In this document: piece after piece, positions 46,829 through 58,704 of the stretch
Numbering within the stretch: position 1 is the stretch's first letter
Layout of the letters: every line of letters starts with the position of its first letter
Assembly (NCBI GenBank): GCA_024345305.1
Contig: BRON01000002.1
Coordinates: forward strand, 2,666,001-2,730,000
Length of the DNA: 64,000 bases
Origin: Mrakia gelida
Lineage: Eukaryota; Basidiomycota; Tremellomycetes; Cystofilobasidiales; Mrakiaceae
Direction: 5' to 3'
Made by a program: the position numbers and the translations under genes
Notes under the pieces: model-generated
What the model was told of the DNA's origin: nothing
Databases searched by the model: none
Seen by the model: only the letters and a program-made list of their open reading frames with translations

Positions 46829-48762
46829 ATGATCCGCAAGAACGAATCTTCCTCCACCGCTCTCTCTAAGCGTGCGAGGGTTGAGGACGAGGACGACAAC
46901 TCCAACCACCTCACCGTCGCCATCGGTTCAACTTCATCAGGAGGGAAGCCAGAAGCGGGAGCTCTCATCAGGACAGTCAAACGGACCTCAGGACTGGAAG
47001 CTCCTATAGTCAGCTTGTCAGGAGCTCACGGAGTGAGTACATCTCGTCTCTACGCATCCATCGGAGAGCGAGAAAGGGAGAGCTGAAGGGGAACGATGGA
47101 CTGATCGTTTTGGGTTCTCTCGCTTCTCTCCTCCTTCTCAGGGTGAGATCTTGGGTTCTCGCTTCTCGCCGGATGGGAACATGATCGGAGCTGTATCAGC
47201 AGATAAAACAATCTGTAAATACACACCTTCTCTCTGCTCTGGATGGCTCGTCGACGAGAAGGGAAGACGAGAACGCGAAGGAAGGAGACACGACCTCTGC
47301 TCTCCTTCCATCCTTCCCTCTCATCTCGTTCCTATCCGTCTATACACCCTGACCTTCTCCTCTTGCTTGCATCTACTTCTTCTCTCCTCCAGCCCTATGG
47401 AAGACTTACCCTCCCCACACCAACACCGCTCTCCTCACCTCCATCCACAAATCCGCCATCCTCGACCTCCAATTCTCTCTCATCCGACCTCACCTCTACA
47501 CCTGCTCAGCAGACTTCACCGTCGCCATCACAGACATCACAACAGGAGTACGGCAACGAAAGTACTACGCTCACGACGGAGTAGTCAACTCGATCGACCG
47601 AGCCAGGAGCGGAGGAGGAGGAAGGGAGCTCGTCGTTAGCGGAGGAGACGATGGAGTAGTGAGATGTTGGGATCAGGATGTCGAAGGGAAGCACGCCGTG
47701 ATCGAGCTCGAGGGGAACGGAGTGCCGACGACGGCCGTGTGCTGGAGCGGGGATGGAGCTCAGGTGTTCGTGGGAGGGATTGATAATGAGATTCAGGTGA
47801 GTTCGAACGAAGGAAGTCGAGGACGAGCTCGTTCTCTCTTTCTTCCCTTCCCTTCTCCACCTCTGCCGCTGGGAGCTCGGAGCTGACTCGCTCTTCTACT
47901 CGCCTTGCCTTTCCGTCTGACAGGTCTACGACATCCGTAAAAAGGCCATCCTGTACACTCTGCAGGGCCACACCGACACCGTTCGTTCTCCTCCCTTCCC
48001 TCCTCCTTCCTTCCTTCTTCGCGTGAACGACCTCATCAAGCTGACCTCCTTCCTCGCACCTCCTCCAATCCCACCTCTCAATCATCCCTCGACCCAACTC
48101 TCCATCTCCCAACGTCCCACTCACGCCTCCCTCTCCAAACAACCACCATCTCTCCTCCTCCCTCCCCTCCTCAGATCGCCTCCCTCGCCATCTCCCCTTC
48201 TTCTCACCACCTTCTCTCCTCCTCCTTCGACTCCACCGTCCGAGTCTGGGACGTCAAACCCTTCTCGGTCTCCCCAACCCGAGAACATCGCGTCCTCACC
48301 GGAGCACCGGCAGGGTTCGAGTCCACCCTGTCGAGAGCCGCTTGGAGTTTGGACGACGGAGGAAGGAGGGTCGCGGTTGGAGGAGGGGATAGGACCGTGA
48401 CGATCTGGGACGTGGAGAAGGGGAACGTGCTGTACAAATTGCCGGGACATCGGGTGAGTTCAGTCGCTGGAAACATGTCTCGCGTTGGGAGAGGCGGGCA
48501 GGAGAGGAGAAGCGCGAGCTCGAGCTTGAGCTGACCTTTGCTTCCCTTCCTTCCTCTTCTTCGTTTCACAGGGAACCGTCACCTCGGCTTCCTTCCACCC
48601 TAAGGAACCTATCAGTGCGTGCCCTTCGTCTCACTCTTACTCCCCCTCTCGTCCTTGCCCTACCCAACCCAAACTGACCTTCGCCTCGCCTCTCTCCCTT
48701 CAGTCCTCACCTCCTCCACAGACTCAACCATGCTCCTCGGAGAGATCGATCCTTCTACCTAA
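46829..48762 (+). CDS. SNRNP40: U5 snRNP 40-kDa WD40 protein
   Basis: A seven-bladed WD40 protein of the U5 snRNP, acting in the spliceosome near Prp8 and Brr2. The start MIRKNESSSTALSKRARVED is basic. The repeats are visible after splicing: LSGAHGGEILGSRFSPDGNM, ADKTISLWKTYPPHTN, YTCSADFTVAITDI, VVSGGDDGVVRCWD, QVYDIRKKAILYTLQGHTDT, SSSFDSTVRVWDVKPF, GGDRTVTIWDVEKGN and LPGHRGTVTSASFHPKEPI. YPPHTN after the first blade and DVKPF near the sixth are typical of SNRNP40/Spf38 rather than other WD40 proteins. The gene fits an intron-dense genome that keeps full U5 composition. Confidence 0.88.
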
Positions 48763-49633
48763 AAAGTATTTTCACAGCCTGTAGTAGTGTTTCCCTTGGT
48801 TTTTGTGGTTTGGGTCGGAGTGTAGGGTAATTTCGTTAGACGTCGAGACGCGTGGGGAGGGAGGAAGGAGAGAGGGACAGAGAGATTCGATGAACATCAA
48901 CATCGATCGGAACACGAGAGGTGGATTGGGGTGGAGAGATGGAAAGCATGGGCTGGTTGGGTTGGTTGGGTCGGGGAAGTAGGGGGAGGGACGAAGGGAA
49001 GGGAAGGAACGAAGGGACGCAGTGAGGTGAGCTCGATTCGAAACCAAACCTCCTGTTCGAGCTTCGCTCGCTTTGTTCGTTCTGCTCTAACGATCATCAT
49101 CGCTTCTCGGCTTCTTCGTCTTTTAGGCCTCAGCTCGATATCTTCACCTCGTGAGTCGAATCCTCGTCGTGCGTTTCGTCCTCGTGCGTAAGGACGAGGG
49201 GGAGGGAGGGGAGAGAAGCAACCAACGAGCGAGCTCATCACCTACTCCCTTCCTTCCCTTTTCTCGTCTAGCAGCTTCCCTCCCACTTCCGAACTCAACT
49301 TCAGTAGTCAACAGAGAGCCTTCGAGTCGATAGGTGAGTGAGCGACACCCATCCGAGCCTCTTTCGAGGGAGCCAGGGGGTCGAGAGGTCCCAGGAACGA
49401 GCCTGTTTCCGTCCCTTCTTTTCACCAAACTCTCGTCCTGTGGGTCGAGAAGCTCTGGAAAATGGTCTGAGACGAGCTCCCGAGCTCTCGCTCGCGAACG
49501 GAGGTCGAACCATCCTGCTTCTTATCGTCCTTCGAGCGGGAGACGCGTCTCGTTTTGAGCTTGAGCTCACCTTCCTTCCCTTCCCCTCTTTCGCGTTCGT
49601 TGGTACAGATCAGCAAACAACAACAACAGCAGC
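48763..49633. other. Intergenic region with probable two-intron 5' leader
   Basis: No coding frame is convincing. Two intron-like segments can be seen upstream of the next ATG: about 49150-49270 (CTCGTGAGTC to TCGTCTAG) and about 49333-49606 (GGTGAGTGAG to GGTACAG). The short leader ATCAGCAAACAACAACAACA runs into the ATG at 49634. The 5' UTR of the downstream gene is therefore probably spliced. Confidence 0.4.
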
Positions 49634-51067
49634 ATGAAGTCTGGAGCCTACACCATCAGCGTTATCGTCGACGAGCAGCCGCTCGAGGAGCATCAGGTCG
49701 AGACGGAGGGAGAGAAGACGAGTTGTTGGATTGCGAGCGAGGAGGGGAAGGTGCGTTCGAGTTCGCTTGCTTCGTCCTCGTGTTTAGATGCTGACTGCTC
49801 GCTTGGCTTGTCTCGGTTGTTGACTTGTGGTGGGATGGTGCAGAGCTTCAAGATGAAGGTTGAACAGACCAAGAACTGGTCGGAGAACGACTCCTGCTTC
49901 AGGGTTTACCTCGACGGAGCGAAGTTGTCCGACGGCTTCCTCCTCTCAAAGGATTCACTTAGCAGGAAGCTGGACGGAAAGTCCATCTCGAACGATGAGA
50001 TTGCTCCCTACATCTTCCAGGTCGTCGTAAGTCTGTCTCAACCCCCTTGTGTTCGTGCCGTCCAGTCGAATTGCCGCGTCTCCCTTCCCTTACCGCTCCT
50101 CGTCTCTACCAGACTACCACCGACGAGGCGACCATCGAATCGGCTCAAGACTTGAACGACTCCTTCGGCTCCATCGAGGTCCGAGTTCATCGAGGGACGA
50201 AGGGAGGGATATCGACCTCGAGCGCCGGAATCGTCTTCGCCGCGCTGACTTCGACCTTCAACGAGCTCGCCATCAAGGAGAAGAAGGTGACTCATGTCTG
50301 CGCGTGAGTAAGGGATTCCTTCGAATGTCATGGTGAACTACTCCCTCGCTTGTCCTCACGCGTATCGTCTTTCCAGCCTCGGCGCTCCGGTTCAGATCAA
50401 GAACACGCGTTCAAAGTTCGAATACTTGGACCCCATCGGCCTACCTTTCCTCGTCTTTACCTTCAAGTACCAATCCAAGACTCTCCTTCAAGCTATGGGG
50501 ATCATCAAGAGTGAGTCTTGACGACGAAGAGATCGCGTCGAACGTCGAGCTGACTGACTCGTCGCGTTTCTTTCGCTCGTGTTCAGGCTCGGCTAGTTCT
50601 CCTGCACCTCTTCGCTCTCGCGTCAACCAGCTCAGGGAAGAAGGCGACACCTCGATAATTGTCATCAGCTCAGACGAGGAGGACGAGGATACGACCGACG
50701 ACGAGGAGCTGGAGGCTGCGAAGAAGATTCGAGAGATGGAGGTTCGTCGCGCTTTCTTCTCATCTTTCTCCGAGTTCTTTCGCACGAGCTCTGACCTCCC
50801 TTCGCTCCGAACGATCTACAGGCCGCTCTCGCCGAAGCCAAGAAGGCCGCTGAGGCGAAGAAAAGCATCAAGAAGAAGGTCGCCGTCAAGGTGAGTAAAC
50901 GTCGCGTCTCACCCTCTCGTCCCCGAGAACTCGAGCTCACTTCCTTCTGCCTTCGACTTTTACAGACCGAGATCGAGGACGTCAAGCCGAACATCCAGCA
51001 CCTCGAGAAGATCGCTCCTCGAGCTCGAGCTCAGCCGTCGAGGAAGGTCAAGAAGGAGATCGAGTGA
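49634..51067 (+). CDS. DUF7918-like basidiomycete protein with acidic SUMO-interaction-like motif
   Basis: The spliced protein starts MKSGAYTISVIVDEQPLEEH and continues as a beta-rich domain (CWIASEEGKSFKMKVEQTKN, FRVYLDGAKLSDGFLL, GSIEVRVHRGTKGG, FEYLDPIGLPFLVFTFKYQS, TLLQAMGII) that resembles the DUF7918 family, expanded in Agaricomycotina and relatives. After the domain comes a hydrophobic-acidic stretch SIIVISSDEEDEDTTDDEE, a classic SUMO-interaction pattern. An Ala/Lys-rich coiled coil (AAKKIREMEAALAEAKKAAE) and a basic tail (SRKVKKEIE) follow, suggesting a nuclear protein. Function unknown; the family name is by recollection of pattern and should be confirmed. Confidence 0.6.
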
Positions 51068-51353
51068 GGCCCGAGGAGTGTCTGCACGAATGAGACGAGG
51101 AGTGGTTGCTTTTTTGCTTATTTTTCGATACCAGATGATATTTCTTCTCCTTCTCCTCAATCGTCTCAAGCCATTCACCCGAGAAAGCCAAGAAAAAAGC
51201 AACTCAGAAACGCACTCGAAACCACACCCAATCCGCTCTTCTCCCTTCTCGACTCCTTCAACCATCACTTCCTCCTTCGTTCGTCTTCCTCCCTCCCTCC
51301 TCTCCCTCACTTCTTCCCACCTCGTCCTAACCTCGCTTGTGCTCTTCCAGATC

Positions 51354-51929
51354 ATGCTCCGAGCCACCCTCCCCCGACGATCCGCCATGATCCCCGCCAA
51401 CGGAGGACCTTCCCTTCGAACTCCCGTCGACCCTGCCACCATGGGATGGTACGCGAGGATGACCGTCGGACGAAACAACGTCCTCGCTAAGCAGAAGGCT
51501 TACCAGGCTGAGTCCCACGTCCCTACCTACCTGAGGGGAAACGGAAAGTACTACTACAGTGAGTCAAGCCTCCCCTTCGACCTTTGAGCTGAGATATGGG
51601 AAGGGAGGTGAGGGAGGGAGGAGAAGAAGGAGTGAGAAGAAGAACGGAGAGCTGACCCGACTTCTTCCCTTTCTCTCCTTCTCTTACCTCCCTTTGCGCT
51701 CGCTCGTGTGTGAATGTGCTTCGACTGCTCAGGGATCTGGCTCGCTTCGTTCGGAGTGTCGACTTTCTTCACCGGACAGATGGCTTACCAGCTTTTGAAG
51801 GTGAGCTCTTTCTCCCTCCTCCTTCCTGCCCTTCCCCTTCTTTTGTTCGCTTCACCTCTCCCCTTTCTCGAGAGCTCACCCATCTCTCCGTTTGCTTCGT
51901 TGCTTGGTTGCTCGTCTTCACAGCGATAA
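51354..51929 (+). CDS. COX7A: Cytochrome c oxidase subunit VIIa-like protein
   Basis: A small single-span subunit of mitochondrial complex IV. It reads MLRATLPRRSAMIPANGGPS, then GRNNVLAKQKAYQAESHVPT, matching the family pattern QKxYQxDxxxPxxL(K/R)G, YLRGNGKYYY, and one membrane span RIWLASFGVSTFFTGQMAYQ ending LLK. The last intron is followed by an exon with only CGA TAA, so the final Arg and stop come from six coding bases at 51924-51929. The N-terminus is basic and could be a presequence. It could also be another small respiratory subunit of similar shape. Confidence 0.65.
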
Positions 51930-52963
51930 GCATGGGGCGTATAGATTGGGCGACGAGGGATGAATCTGAATATAGGTAGCTTCGAAGGAAGGGAAGCTGG
52001 GAATGGGATGACGAACGTTTCGACTCTTTTCTGAGCTGGTTGGCGAGCTGGTGGCAAGTCGGGGATGTTGGAGCGGAGGTGATGGGTGTGGAGCTGATCT
52101 TCCTCTTTGGGTTGGTGGTCGGGAGTGGGTTGGAGGGTTGGGAAGGCAGGAGGATGGGAGGAGTCGGAAGGAGAGCGAGGTGGGCTGAAGGAGACGGAGC
52201 GACTGGAGGTGGGACGGCTGAGAAGAGAGGGCTGGATGGGGAGACCTTCTGCCCGAGGAGGGATGGTCCCGCGAGGAGGAGTTGGGTCGTTGGTGTTGTC
52301 TGCGAGGGTGGAGAGGTGAGGTGGGACGAGACGAGAGGAGGACAGCGACTCGAGAGCTCGACGAGGTCGATGGGGAGTTGCCCGCCAACCTCGCTGCTCG
52401 TCTCGCGAGCAAGCACTACCTCGAGAGGGTGATCTGTAGGACTGCTGGCAGCAGCGACGACAGTGGAAGCTTCGACTCTAGAGAGGAAGCTCGAGAGGAG
52501 TCGAGTCGACTTCGAACGCGAGCGTCGCTTCGGGCTGAACTCTTCTCGGCTCTCCCCTTCAATCTTCGCCAGCCTCTCGTCTTGCAGACTGAAAGAGCAC
52601 GCTTCTTTCGAGGTTTCAGTAGTCGAGAGAGCTACCGAGAATGACTTTCGCGTATCGTGTCTGGCGGCTCAGTCGCGTCGAAGTTTGAGTGAACAGTCGA
52701 CGCGGACGACGAACGCAAGAGAAAGAGAGGAGAAGCTCGGCTTGTGTTAGAACGTGATAAGCCGACAAAGATCCTCTTGCTACCTCGTGTTCTAGGCTGC
52801 TCAGGCCCAGACAAGCGATTCGAAAACGAAACAGAGCTCATTCGACGAGGAGGCTCGACGACCTCTTCTCCGGCCTTTCCCTCATCGTCTGCTCTCCCTT
52901 CTACCTGAACACCGAAGACGTACAACCGACATAGCCATTCAACCTATATCTTCCCTCCCTCGC
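51930..52963. other. Intergenic region between convergent COX7A and MZM1
   Basis: About 1 kb without a confident gene. A minus-strand frame from about 52630 down to 51769 is long (reading PTDHPLEVVLARETSSEVGG and Pro/Ser-rich stretches) and could be an unknown gene's exon. It overlaps the COX7A second exon, and I find no consistent start or splice joins. A GTAGCA...CAG segment (about 52783-52605) looks like an intron but joins out of phase. Confidence 0.3.
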
Positions 52964-53631
52964 CTATGCCGAAGTCGTTGGAGGAGCAGCCTTCCCTCGA
53001 TTCGGGAACGAAGTCGTCTCCGTCCTCGCCGTCCTCTCCTTCTTCTTCTTTATCGAGTCGTTGTCTCCCAGCTCCGTTGTCGATCGAATCTTGAGGTCTG
53101 AGTCAGACGAATCAACCAAAAACAAGAGACGTAGGGTAGTCAGCTTTGGGTTTGGGAGAAGGAAGGGAGGAAGAGCGGGCTCGGAAAGAGGAAAGGAAGG
53201 GAGAGCTCGAGCTGAGCTCTCGCTCGTTCGTTCGCTCGAGGAAAGAGAAGAACGAAGGAGAGAGGACTGACCGTAGACATCGGAATCTGGCTTCTTCTCT
53301 CCCTGAACGACGTTCTTGAGCAAGATGTCGCCGACCTGCACAGCGGTGTTGATTCGCTCCTGGTACTTCTTGGGGTCCGATTCTGAGCGGTTGGCTTCGA
53401 GCTCGTACGCTTCTCGGAGCTTTTGATGGGAGATGGTCAGAGCTTTGGGATCGCCTGGAACACCAAAGAACCATAGACAGATAGAGGAGAGAGTAAGCTT
53501 CCTGATTGTGGGAGAGAGAGTGAGAGGAGATGGTAGAACGAACCCTTGAAGACGACTCTTGTGGATCGGAGGACATGGCGGTAAGCTGCACGTCCTTGAG
53601 CTTGGAGAGAGCTCGAGATGGCGGAGGACAT
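52964..53631 (-). CDS. MZM1: Mitochondrial zinc maintenance protein 1 (LYR family, LYRM7)
   Basis: A matrix chaperone that stabilises the Rieske iron-sulfur protein before its insertion into complex III. The N-terminal LYR-type block is AYRHVLRSTRVVFKGDPKAL, then ISHQKLREAYELEANRS and INTAVQVGDILLKNVVQGEK. The family's C-terminal hallmark is VYDLKIRSTTELGDND, split by an intron and followed by a Lys-rich tail (SIKKKKERTARTE). The ATG at 53631 gives a short amphipathic start. It is divergent from eIF3L across 242 bp and lies 6-7 kb from QCR2 and about 10 kb from QCR9, both complex III genes. Confidence 0.85.
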
Positions 53632-53873
53632 GGGGATTTTTTCGAGAGGTGGGGTTTCTAGATCTGGAGTGTCGAGTGGTAAGTTGGAAGATAGAGTAAG
53701 GAAAGAAGGTTGAGTTTGGAGTTCGTGGTCGTTGGCAGCTCCAAGGCAGGGGAGGGAGCTCTCGTCTTCTCAGTCTCGATTTTTGAAGCGTTGTTCTCTC
53801 CAACTTGATCAGTCTCCTTCCCCTCCCCCTTCCCTTCTTTCCCACCTTCCTCTCTCTCTCAAAAGCCATCAGG
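53632..53873. promoter_or_regulatory. Bidirectional promoter MZM1 / EIF3L
   Basis: 242 bp between divergent ATGs. The right part (about 53815-53870) is a pure CT leader. No TATA box and no named binding site were found. Confidence 0.45.
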
Positions 53874-56800
53874 ATGGCCGACCAAATCTACGACGACTAC
53901 GAGGTTGAGACTCTCCCGGATCTCTACAGGGCCGAGGGTACGTTCAACTCGCGACCCTTTCCTTCTTCACCTTCCTTCGAGCTTCCCCTCCTTCCCTTCA
54001 ATCGCGACCACACCTCAACCTCCTCTTCCTCCTGCTACTCCTCGAAACCCCTTGCTGACTCCATCTTCCCCTTCGTTCCGTTGATCTTACAGGTCAGGAA
54101 TCCTTCACCGACTTCCCTGGAGCTGCTGCCGACCTCGAGAACGAGTCTGCTGCCGCCGCTGCTGCTCTGCAACAGCAGATCGCTGCCCAACAGGCTTTCT
54201 CCCAGATCCCTGAGGATGTTCTCAAGTTCCTCGTCAAGTTCCACCAGGCTGGTGAGTTCAATCTTCGCGTCTTGGATCAGTTTGTAGCGTGGATAGAGCT
54301 CGAGGGGTTGAGAAGGGAGGTGAAAGAAGGAAGGAAGGGAGAGAGAGAGCTCGTCGCGCGAGGTCCTTCTTCGAAGCTGGCTGGGAGCAGTCTTGGAGCT
54401 GGGATCACCTGCTTGGGCTCCCTAGTAGGAGGCTTGGGTGTATTAGGGACGGCTTACTTAGTTTCCAAGGGAGATCTCACTCGTGTCCGTCGGGAACGAA
54501 GACACCTCGCTGACCTTTGACTTTTCGCTTCCTCCCTTCCAGTCAAGGACAACGACATCCCCGCCATGACCGCTGCCTACGAGCGAGGATGGAACACCCT
54601 TACCCAGGCTCACTACTCCCAGAGCGAGTGGCCCAGCGACGACCTGATCGCTCCTCTCGTTAACAACGGTTCGTACACCTCTCGCCCTCCTTCCTCCACC
54701 TTCACCTTCGCTCGACCTCCCTTCCCTTCGCTTCTCTTCCTCCTTCGCGAAGCTCACTCCCGCCCACCTCCCTTCTTGTGCTCTCTTTCCTCCGTCTCCA
54801 GACCCCATCTTCCTCGCTCTCTACCGAGAGCTCTACTTCCGACACGTCTACGCTCGACTCCGACCCAACATCGACGACCGATTCCACTCTTACGAGGCTT
54901 CGTGCGAGCTCTTCAACTTCCTCCTCAACTCGGACGGTCCCGTTTCGCTCGAGCTTCCCGCTCAGTGGCTTTGGGATGTTCTGGATGAGTTCATCTACCA
55001 GTTCCAGTCGTTCGGACAGGTTCGTCCTCTCTCTGCTTCTGAGCTCCTTCGAGCTCGCGCTCGAGAACAGAGAAGATCGCAGGAGCTGATCCAGTCTCGT
55101 CTGCTTTGGTCCGGTTCTGCAGTGGAGGGGAGATACCAAGGGAAAGAGCGAGGAGGAGCTCGGTCTGCTGAGTGAGGGCAGCCAGGTGAGTGCAGTTTCG
55201 AACTCGAACGAGAGCAGAGGGCTCGAAGGAGAGCGAAGCTGACCCTTCCTTCTTTGTTCTCGAATACCCAGGTCTGGTCGTGCTACTCAGTCTTGAACGT
55301 CCTCTACTCTCTCATTCAGAAGAGTAAGATCAACGAGCAGCTCATCGCTGAGCGAGATGGAGCTTCGCCTGAGGAGATCGCGTTCGTCCCGTCCTCGCTT
55401 CTCTCAGCCTCGTCGCGTCTTTCGTTCGCTGACCTTCCATCGCTCTCTCCTCGTCGCCTCCCTCGACAGCGAGATCGCCGGAGAGTACGGATCCAAGCCT
55501 CTCTACCGAAACCTCGGCTACTTCTCCATCATCTGCCTCCTTCGAGTGCACGTCCTCCTCGGAGACTACACCCGTTCGTTCCCTGCTTCCCCCTCCTCTT
55601 TCCGAGCTCTAGCTCGAAGCGTCTCGCTGATCCTTACCTTTCATGCGTCCTTCGTCATCTTCAGTCGCTCTCCAGGTTATGGACAACATCGCTCTCACTC
55701 GAAAGGCCGAGTTCACCAAGGTCACCGCCTGCCACGTCGCCGTCTACTACTACGTCGGATTCTCGCAGATGGCCCTCGGTCGATACCCCGACGCGTCCAA
55801 CACCTTTGTCAGCATCCTCAGGTACTTCAACAGGATGCAGCAGTTCCACACTCGAAGCTACCAGTACGGACAGGTGCGTCTTCTTCCTCGTCCATCGTGG
55901 AACGCGACTTTGCGTTCAGTTTTGCTGTCGATGCTGACTCTCTTCCCCTCCTTTTCGTCTTTCCTCCTCATCCAGGTCAGCAAGATGTGCGATCGAATGT
56001 ACGCTCTCCTCGCCATCTGCACCACCCTCTCCCCTGGACCCGTCGACGAGGGAAGCGGTATCATGCCTCTCGTCCGAGAGCAGCTCGGAGACAAGCTCAC
56101 TGAGATGAGCCGAGGGTACGTCCTATCTTCTTCGCTCGCTTCGTTACTTCTTCGTCCTTCGTTCTGCTTGTGTTCGTTCTCGATTGCTGACCTTCCTTCT
56201 CCGTCTCCTTTGTTCCCTGCCATCAGAGCCGAGGGACTCCCCATCTTCTCCGACCTCTACCTCTCCTCCTGCCCCAAATTCATCTCCGCCAACCCCCCAC
56301 CTTACGAGGACGCCAACGCATACGAGGCCTACATCGCCGACCCTCCCATCGATCCTCCCCAGCGTCATCTCGCCCTCTTCCTCGAGGACGTCAAGGCTCA
56401 GCTCGCCGTTCCCTCGACCAGGTCGCTCCTCAAGCTCTACACGAGCATCGACGCCGCCAAGCTCGGAACATTCCTGGATATCGAGGAGGAGGAGGTTCTC
56501 CAGCAGATGATGGTGTTGAAGCAGAACTCGAGGACGTTCAAGTGGAGCGAGGGAGGTCTTTTGGAGGGAACGAGGACCGTGACGAACAACTTGGACTTCT
56601 TCATCGATAACGTGAGTCTTCACCTTCGATCTGCTCGTACTTTGTGCTCCTCGCTCGACGTCACTGACCGTTATCTCCTCATTCGTTCTCGCAGGGTCTC
56701 ATCCAGGTCGCTGAGACCACCGAGTCGCGTCGATTCGCGACTCACTTCATCCGGTTCGTTCTCCTCCCCTTCCTTCTCTCCTCTTCGCTCAACTCTCGAA

Positions 56801-57041
56801 GCTGACTCTCCTCTTCCTCCCTCTCCGCTGCCCGCCTAACAGAAAAGCCGAGGCCGCTCAGCGTGTGCTCGAATCCATCCGAAACTCTCCTCTCCCCGCC
56901 CTCAAGACTGCTACCCCCGCCGCCGCCCCTACCACCGCCACCCCCTCAGCACCTTCGCAGCAGAGGTCGACTCCTTCGTCGGCTGGGAAGCCGAGGAAGG
57001 GAGCTTGGGGAGGAACCGGAGGAACGAGGGTCATCGTTTAG
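53874..57041 (+). CDS. EIF3L: Translation initiation factor eIF3 subunit L
   Basis: A PCI-domain subunit of the full 12-13-subunit eIF3, which recruits mRNA to the 40S ribosome; lost in Saccharomyces. The protein starts [20 protein letters not shown] and contains [25 protein letters not shown]-like [56 protein letters not shown] blocks, [57 protein letters not shown] and [20 protein letters not shown]. The PCI region lies near [20 protein letters not shown] and [13 protein letters not shown], and the Gly-rich tail ends GTGGTRVIV. Roughly ten introns. One exon near 55.0-55.2 kb could not be traced base for base. Confidence 0.93.
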
Positions 57042-57362
57042 ACAGTCGAGGGAGGCTGTGTGTTTATCTTTCGTTTCTTCTCTTCTTTTTTCTCGCTGCT
57101 CTGTAAATCTACATGGAGCTTTCAAATCTCACTATCTTTCCCGAGCTTTTCTTTTCCGAGAGCGAGATGGGAAGGAGGAGGAGGGTCGAGCGGAAGGAAG
57201 GAAGGAAGACGAGAGCTCAGCTTTCCCCTTGCGCGTTTCAGCTGTTGTCCTCCCTCCCTCCCTTTGTTCGTCGAGAGCTTCGACCCTCGATCGCTGATCC
57301 TCCTTCGCCAAAAGTGGCGAAGCTCAACAAAGAGAGATCCCTCCTAACCATCATCTTCCATC

Positions 57363-58414
57363 ATGACTGCCTTCAACATCTTCTCTACTCTTCCTCTCGT
57401 GAGCAAATCCTCCCTCTCGCTCGCTCGCGAGCCGGATCATCGACTGATTTCGACTCGCTCTTGGATGGATCTTCCAGACTTTCCAAGCTGTTTCCACTCA
57501 GGGAGGAATCGACACTAAGCAGTTCCTTGCTGCTTCGGAAGGAATCGTCAAGTTCCTCGGTAAGCAGTTGCTGTAGATCTATCCCGTCGAGGCGTCGAGC
57601 TCAAGCTGACCTGATTTTCGACGACCAACTCTCGTCCCCTCAGACGTAACTTTGAAGGGCCCTGCGTTCTCGACCTTCAAGAAGGGACTGCAAGCTTCAA
57701 ACGATGTTCGTCCATATCCTATCATCTGCTTTCCAACCCGATACTGATCTCTTTGCCTCTCTTAGATCGTCCTGGAGGAGTTGACCACCGTCGGATCGAA
57801 AGCAGCGACGCTTCAAGCTCTCGTCGCGAACGAAGGAGCAGCTGGAGAGCCAGCAGATAACCGAGGTGCTTCTCTTGACCTCCTCATGCTCATGAGGTTC
57901 GTGCCTTGCCTTTACTCCACTCTTCGTCGTTGGAGTCCCCTACTGACTCGCTCGATTCGCGTCGCAACAGAAACCTGCGTTTCCTCGCCGACGGATTCCG
58001 TTCGTCCCTCTCGAACCCCAAGGAGGAGCTGAAGGATTCGTTCAAGAAGTCGTACGAAAGCACACTGAAGCAGCACCATGAATTCTTGGTCAAGAACCTC
58101 GTTGGAGTGAGTCTACTCTGCTCTTTCGCCTTGCTCGACGTTTAAGCTGACCCATTCGTTTCGTTCCTCAGGTCGCGCTCATTACCACTCCTTCGAAGAC
58201 GGAGTTCTACGCTCAGGTTGGATCGGCAGATCAGGCTCAGCGTGAGTGCTTGATCTCTCATCTGGTTGCTCGAAGGCGAGCTGACCTTCGTTGTTGGGTT
58301 TGAACAGTGGAGGGCGAGCTCGACGCGTACACGAGGGGGCTCGAATCAATTCTTGCAGAGCTCGAAGCTTTCTTCGCCGCTGGGAACTGGGCGAGCGGTC
58401 TTGAGAAGAAGTAG
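57363..58414 (+). CDS. GLTP: Glycolipid transfer protein-fold lipid transfer protein
   Basis: A soluble all-helical protein that moves sphingolipids between membranes. After splicing (at least six introns) it reads MTAFNIFSTLPLTFQAV, IDTKQFLAASEGIVKFLDVT, FSTFKKGLQASNDIVLEELT, LLMLMRNLRFLADGFRSSL, FKKSYESTLKQHHEFLVKN and PSKTEFYAQVG, ending NWASGLEKK. The helix RNLRFLADGF and the HH pair match GLTP helices 4 and 6. The usual glycolipid-headgroup residues (Asp48, Asn52, Lys55 and Trp96 of human GLTP) are not kept: the Trp position is Met and the Asp region reads KKGLQASND. The ligand may therefore differ. The 57042-57362 stretch upstream holds the eIF3L 3' end and a CT-rich leader. Confidence 0.8.
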
Positions 58415-58704
58415 ACGTGTTCAGCGCTAAAGAGATGGAGACGAGGCTGGTCCTTTTGGGTTTTATCTATCTATCACGTTTCCAACGCTCGACGGAAAAG
58501 AGAAAAGCGACAGAGTCCCTTCGCTCGGATCAGTCTTTTCATCTTCTTCGGAGACGCGCACAGTCTTCACTCGTCGGCTAGGTGCTTAGCTGTCTCGGAA
58601 AGTCATTATCGGAACAAGAGGGAAAGCAAGAAACAAGAAAACTCGACGCGTCGACGAACTCCACCAAGCCCCCCTCAACTCGTCCTCGCCTCAGCCGAGC
58701 CACC

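Noticed and set aside
51769..52416. A 215-codon minus-strand frame 3' of COX7A
   Set aside because: It overlaps the COX7A second exon on the other strand and is Pro/Ser-rich. Candidate upstream exons join out of phase, so it is mentioned only as a remote possibility.
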